A DNA stretch of 64,000 bases from Chlorokybus atmophyticus (lineage: Eukaryota; Streptophyta; Chlorokybophyceae; Chlorokybales; Chlorokybaceae), in the NCBI GenBank assembly GCA_009103225.1, contig RHPI01002090.1, positions 879,168 through 943,167 of the forward strand, read 5' to 3'. Below, one piece after another: positions 62,411-64,000 of the stretch (its first letter is position 1; each line of letters starts with the position of its first letter). The notes beneath the pieces are model-generated. The model was not told the DNA's origin. It saw only the letters and a program-made list of their open reading frames with translations, and made no database searches. Position numbers and translations under genes: made by a program.

Positions 62411-64000
62411 GATGATTGCAGACAGGGCAGTCAATCGCTCATCCCTCAATTGCGGCACACTCCCGGCACAGAGTCAGACACACAGAATGCTATAGAATAG
62501 TACATTAATACTACATTAACGCTTAATGTTACTGCTCCCTAATGGTTACGTCCTTCTGAGTCAGTACAGCCTACTGCTCTGCTCACTGTTCTCGCGCTGT
62601 GCCTACTCGCTCACGGACAAGCGGGAGTACGACGTTTGAGGGACGGATGCTCGCCGTGGAAATGGTAGAGCTGCCCCTGGATGGCTCATCACACTGTGAC
62701 AGCCGTACAGCTTGTGCCCTCGGCTCGCTAGCCGATGCGGGACGTTGCACGCGTTGCATGCCAGTGCGCGCTGATGAGCCATTCTGAACACGCAGGCAGC
62801 AGGGGGTAAAAGTGGATGCCGTGCTCCGGCTGGAAGTGACAGGCAAAAAACGAGACAACCTATGACTGCACCGCAATCATCAGCAGTCAGCACGAGCCTG
62901 GCTCGACACGAGGCCTGAAGTATCGTACCGCCCGAGATCTGAGGATGCTGTACGGAGATACGGTCTCTGTCCACGATACATTGTGACCAACGTTAGACCG
63001 GCATCGCGTCGACCTAGCAGGGGCCTACCAGCCTATCGGAAAGCTCTATTTACGTTGTTTGATACGCGCAGATTGACAGGACCGTCCTGGTGATGCCTCC
63101 CCGCGAGGGGATGGCCCTCAGCTGCTTTTGGACGCTGCAGATCCACTGGCGAATCCAGCAGCGAATCCAATGCACTCCATTTATGCACTTTTGAAAAGGA
63201 TGCGGCGTGGCGAGGCTATCTTTTGTCTGCCATTAAGATTGACCAATACCTTCTTGCATTGACGATATGCCAACTTGCGTATCCTTTTATGGCGCGCAGC
63301 TTTTCCGTTTCCTTTCCCTCGGTGTCTGTGTGGAATGATTGTACCTAGTACCAAGGACAGTGATGGGGCGTTAACTAGTAGACTACCAGTGGTTGTCGCT
63401 TCCAGTGACACAATCACACTAAACCTCAAAGGACCATTCAATGTCAATGCGGAATCCACATTGACACATCGTGGATCACCAATGCTGCATTGGCAGTGCA
63501 TGAATGGTGATTCACCAGGGGTGATTGACCGGGGGGCACTTTAAGACTGCTAATTGAACGAGGTCAGGCTCACCAGTGTGTATCTCTGCTACAGGATGTC
63601 GTGTTTTCAGACAATGTAACGTTACAACACTTTGATTGTTGTGGCATGCAATGCACATGCAAGGTACAGCTGAATCGACCTGGGTCATTGTAATGTATGC
63701 TTTGCAGTTGTCATGTTGCACATTATTCATCTCCCATTGCATTCACATGGCAATATGTGCGTTAATAGAAGTGGACACGCTTTGTCAATGAGGTTGTTAC
63801 ATAAGCATAGCATGGAAAGCTAAGTGACGCCCTTGGCGAACTATATCAAGCAATAGCATCAACGATCATTACACGCATGAAGTTAGGTACCAACAATTAA
63901 GGTGGGAGCGGAGGCAAAAAAGTTGTAATATACAGAATAAGGTTGGCGAATACTTGTACGCTTGTTGTAATCCTTTGCTTAAAACATTTATCTATGTATA
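62411..64000. other. Region upstream of AP2, no gene recognised
   Basis: Holds the AP2 promoter at its left end. Open frames at 62583-62876, 62603-62974 and 63181-63501 (minus strand) overlap each other and match nothing I recognise. The last 250 bp are AT-rich. The window ends without a visible gene edge. Confidence 0.5.

Noticed and set aside
63181-63501. 106-aa minus-strand frame near the right end
   Set aside because: It has a basic stretch but no recognisable domain, no clear splice context and overlaps an equally long frame on the other strand.

Overview
This is a nuclear, intron-rich stretch of a green-lineage (Viridiplantae) genome, most likely a flagellated green or streptophyte alga. 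The evidence is the gene set. The augmin subunit, the phytepsin-type aspartic protease with a saposin-like insert, the ATXR5/6-type PHD-SET protein, the LUL-type RING ligase and the AP2 transcription factor are plant-type genes. The tubulin polyglutamylase (TTLL4/5 type) points to cilia or flagella. Introns are mostly 70-250 bp with GT-AG ends, and a few GC-AG introns occur. I could not name the species from sequence alone.

Layout, left to right: TTLL polyglutamylase (+, 1211-5215); augmin AUG6/HAUS6 (-, 5389-8232); a gene-free stretch with two tandem duplications (8.3-9.8 kb); TMEM147 (-, 9909-11355) head-to-head with an aspartic protease (+, 11748-14179); an unrecognised 284-aa coiled-coil protein (-, 15131-16375) head-to-head with ATXR5/6 (+, 17146-18976); ESF1 (-, 20106-22867) head-to-head with a three-RRM CELF/Bruno-like protein (+, 23815-26026); a second coiled-coil protein, possibly of the kinetochore (-, 28381-30472), head-to-head with a USP30/UBP27-like deubiquitinase (+, 30629-32823); an HVA22/REEP protein (-, 34031-35105) head-to-head with an aldonolactone oxidase (+, 35338-38421); a possible 40-aa membrane micropeptide (-); an organelle-targeted peptidase E (+, 40776-42032); a transposon graveyard (42.1-46.1 kb) with a dead reverse transcriptase split by a 79-bp perfect inverted repeat; SPATA20/YyaL (+, 46169-49929); an Era GTPase (-, about 51224-53738) head-to-head with an LUL/MGRN1 RING ligase (+, 53839-55926); a second repeat region with a complete 1.0-kb LTR mini-retroelement (58098-59123); and a Q-rich AP2 factor (-, 60382-62410).

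Exon models were built by eye from GT-AG (or GC-AG) junctions, reading-frame continuity and family similarity. For TTLL, AUG6, TMEM147, the aspartic protease, the 284-aa protein, ATXR5/6, ESF1, CELF, the deubiquitinase, the lactone oxidase, PepE, SPATA20, LUL and AP2 the summed exons give an exact multiple of three with one stop. Single-base errors at junctions are possible.

The genes do not form one pathway. Themes that recur are microtubules and spindle (TTLL, AUG6, perhaps the 28-30 kb gene), protein turnover (aspartic protease, deubiquitinase, PepE, LUL) and organelles (deubiquitinase, Era, PepE). The strongest unusual signals are the perfect 79-bp palindrome within the RT relic, the TRIM-like element with target-site duplication, the AP2 protein that keeps the inter-repeat linker but has no second AP2 repeat, the regular strand alternation with many divergent promoters, and the hairpins inside several introns.
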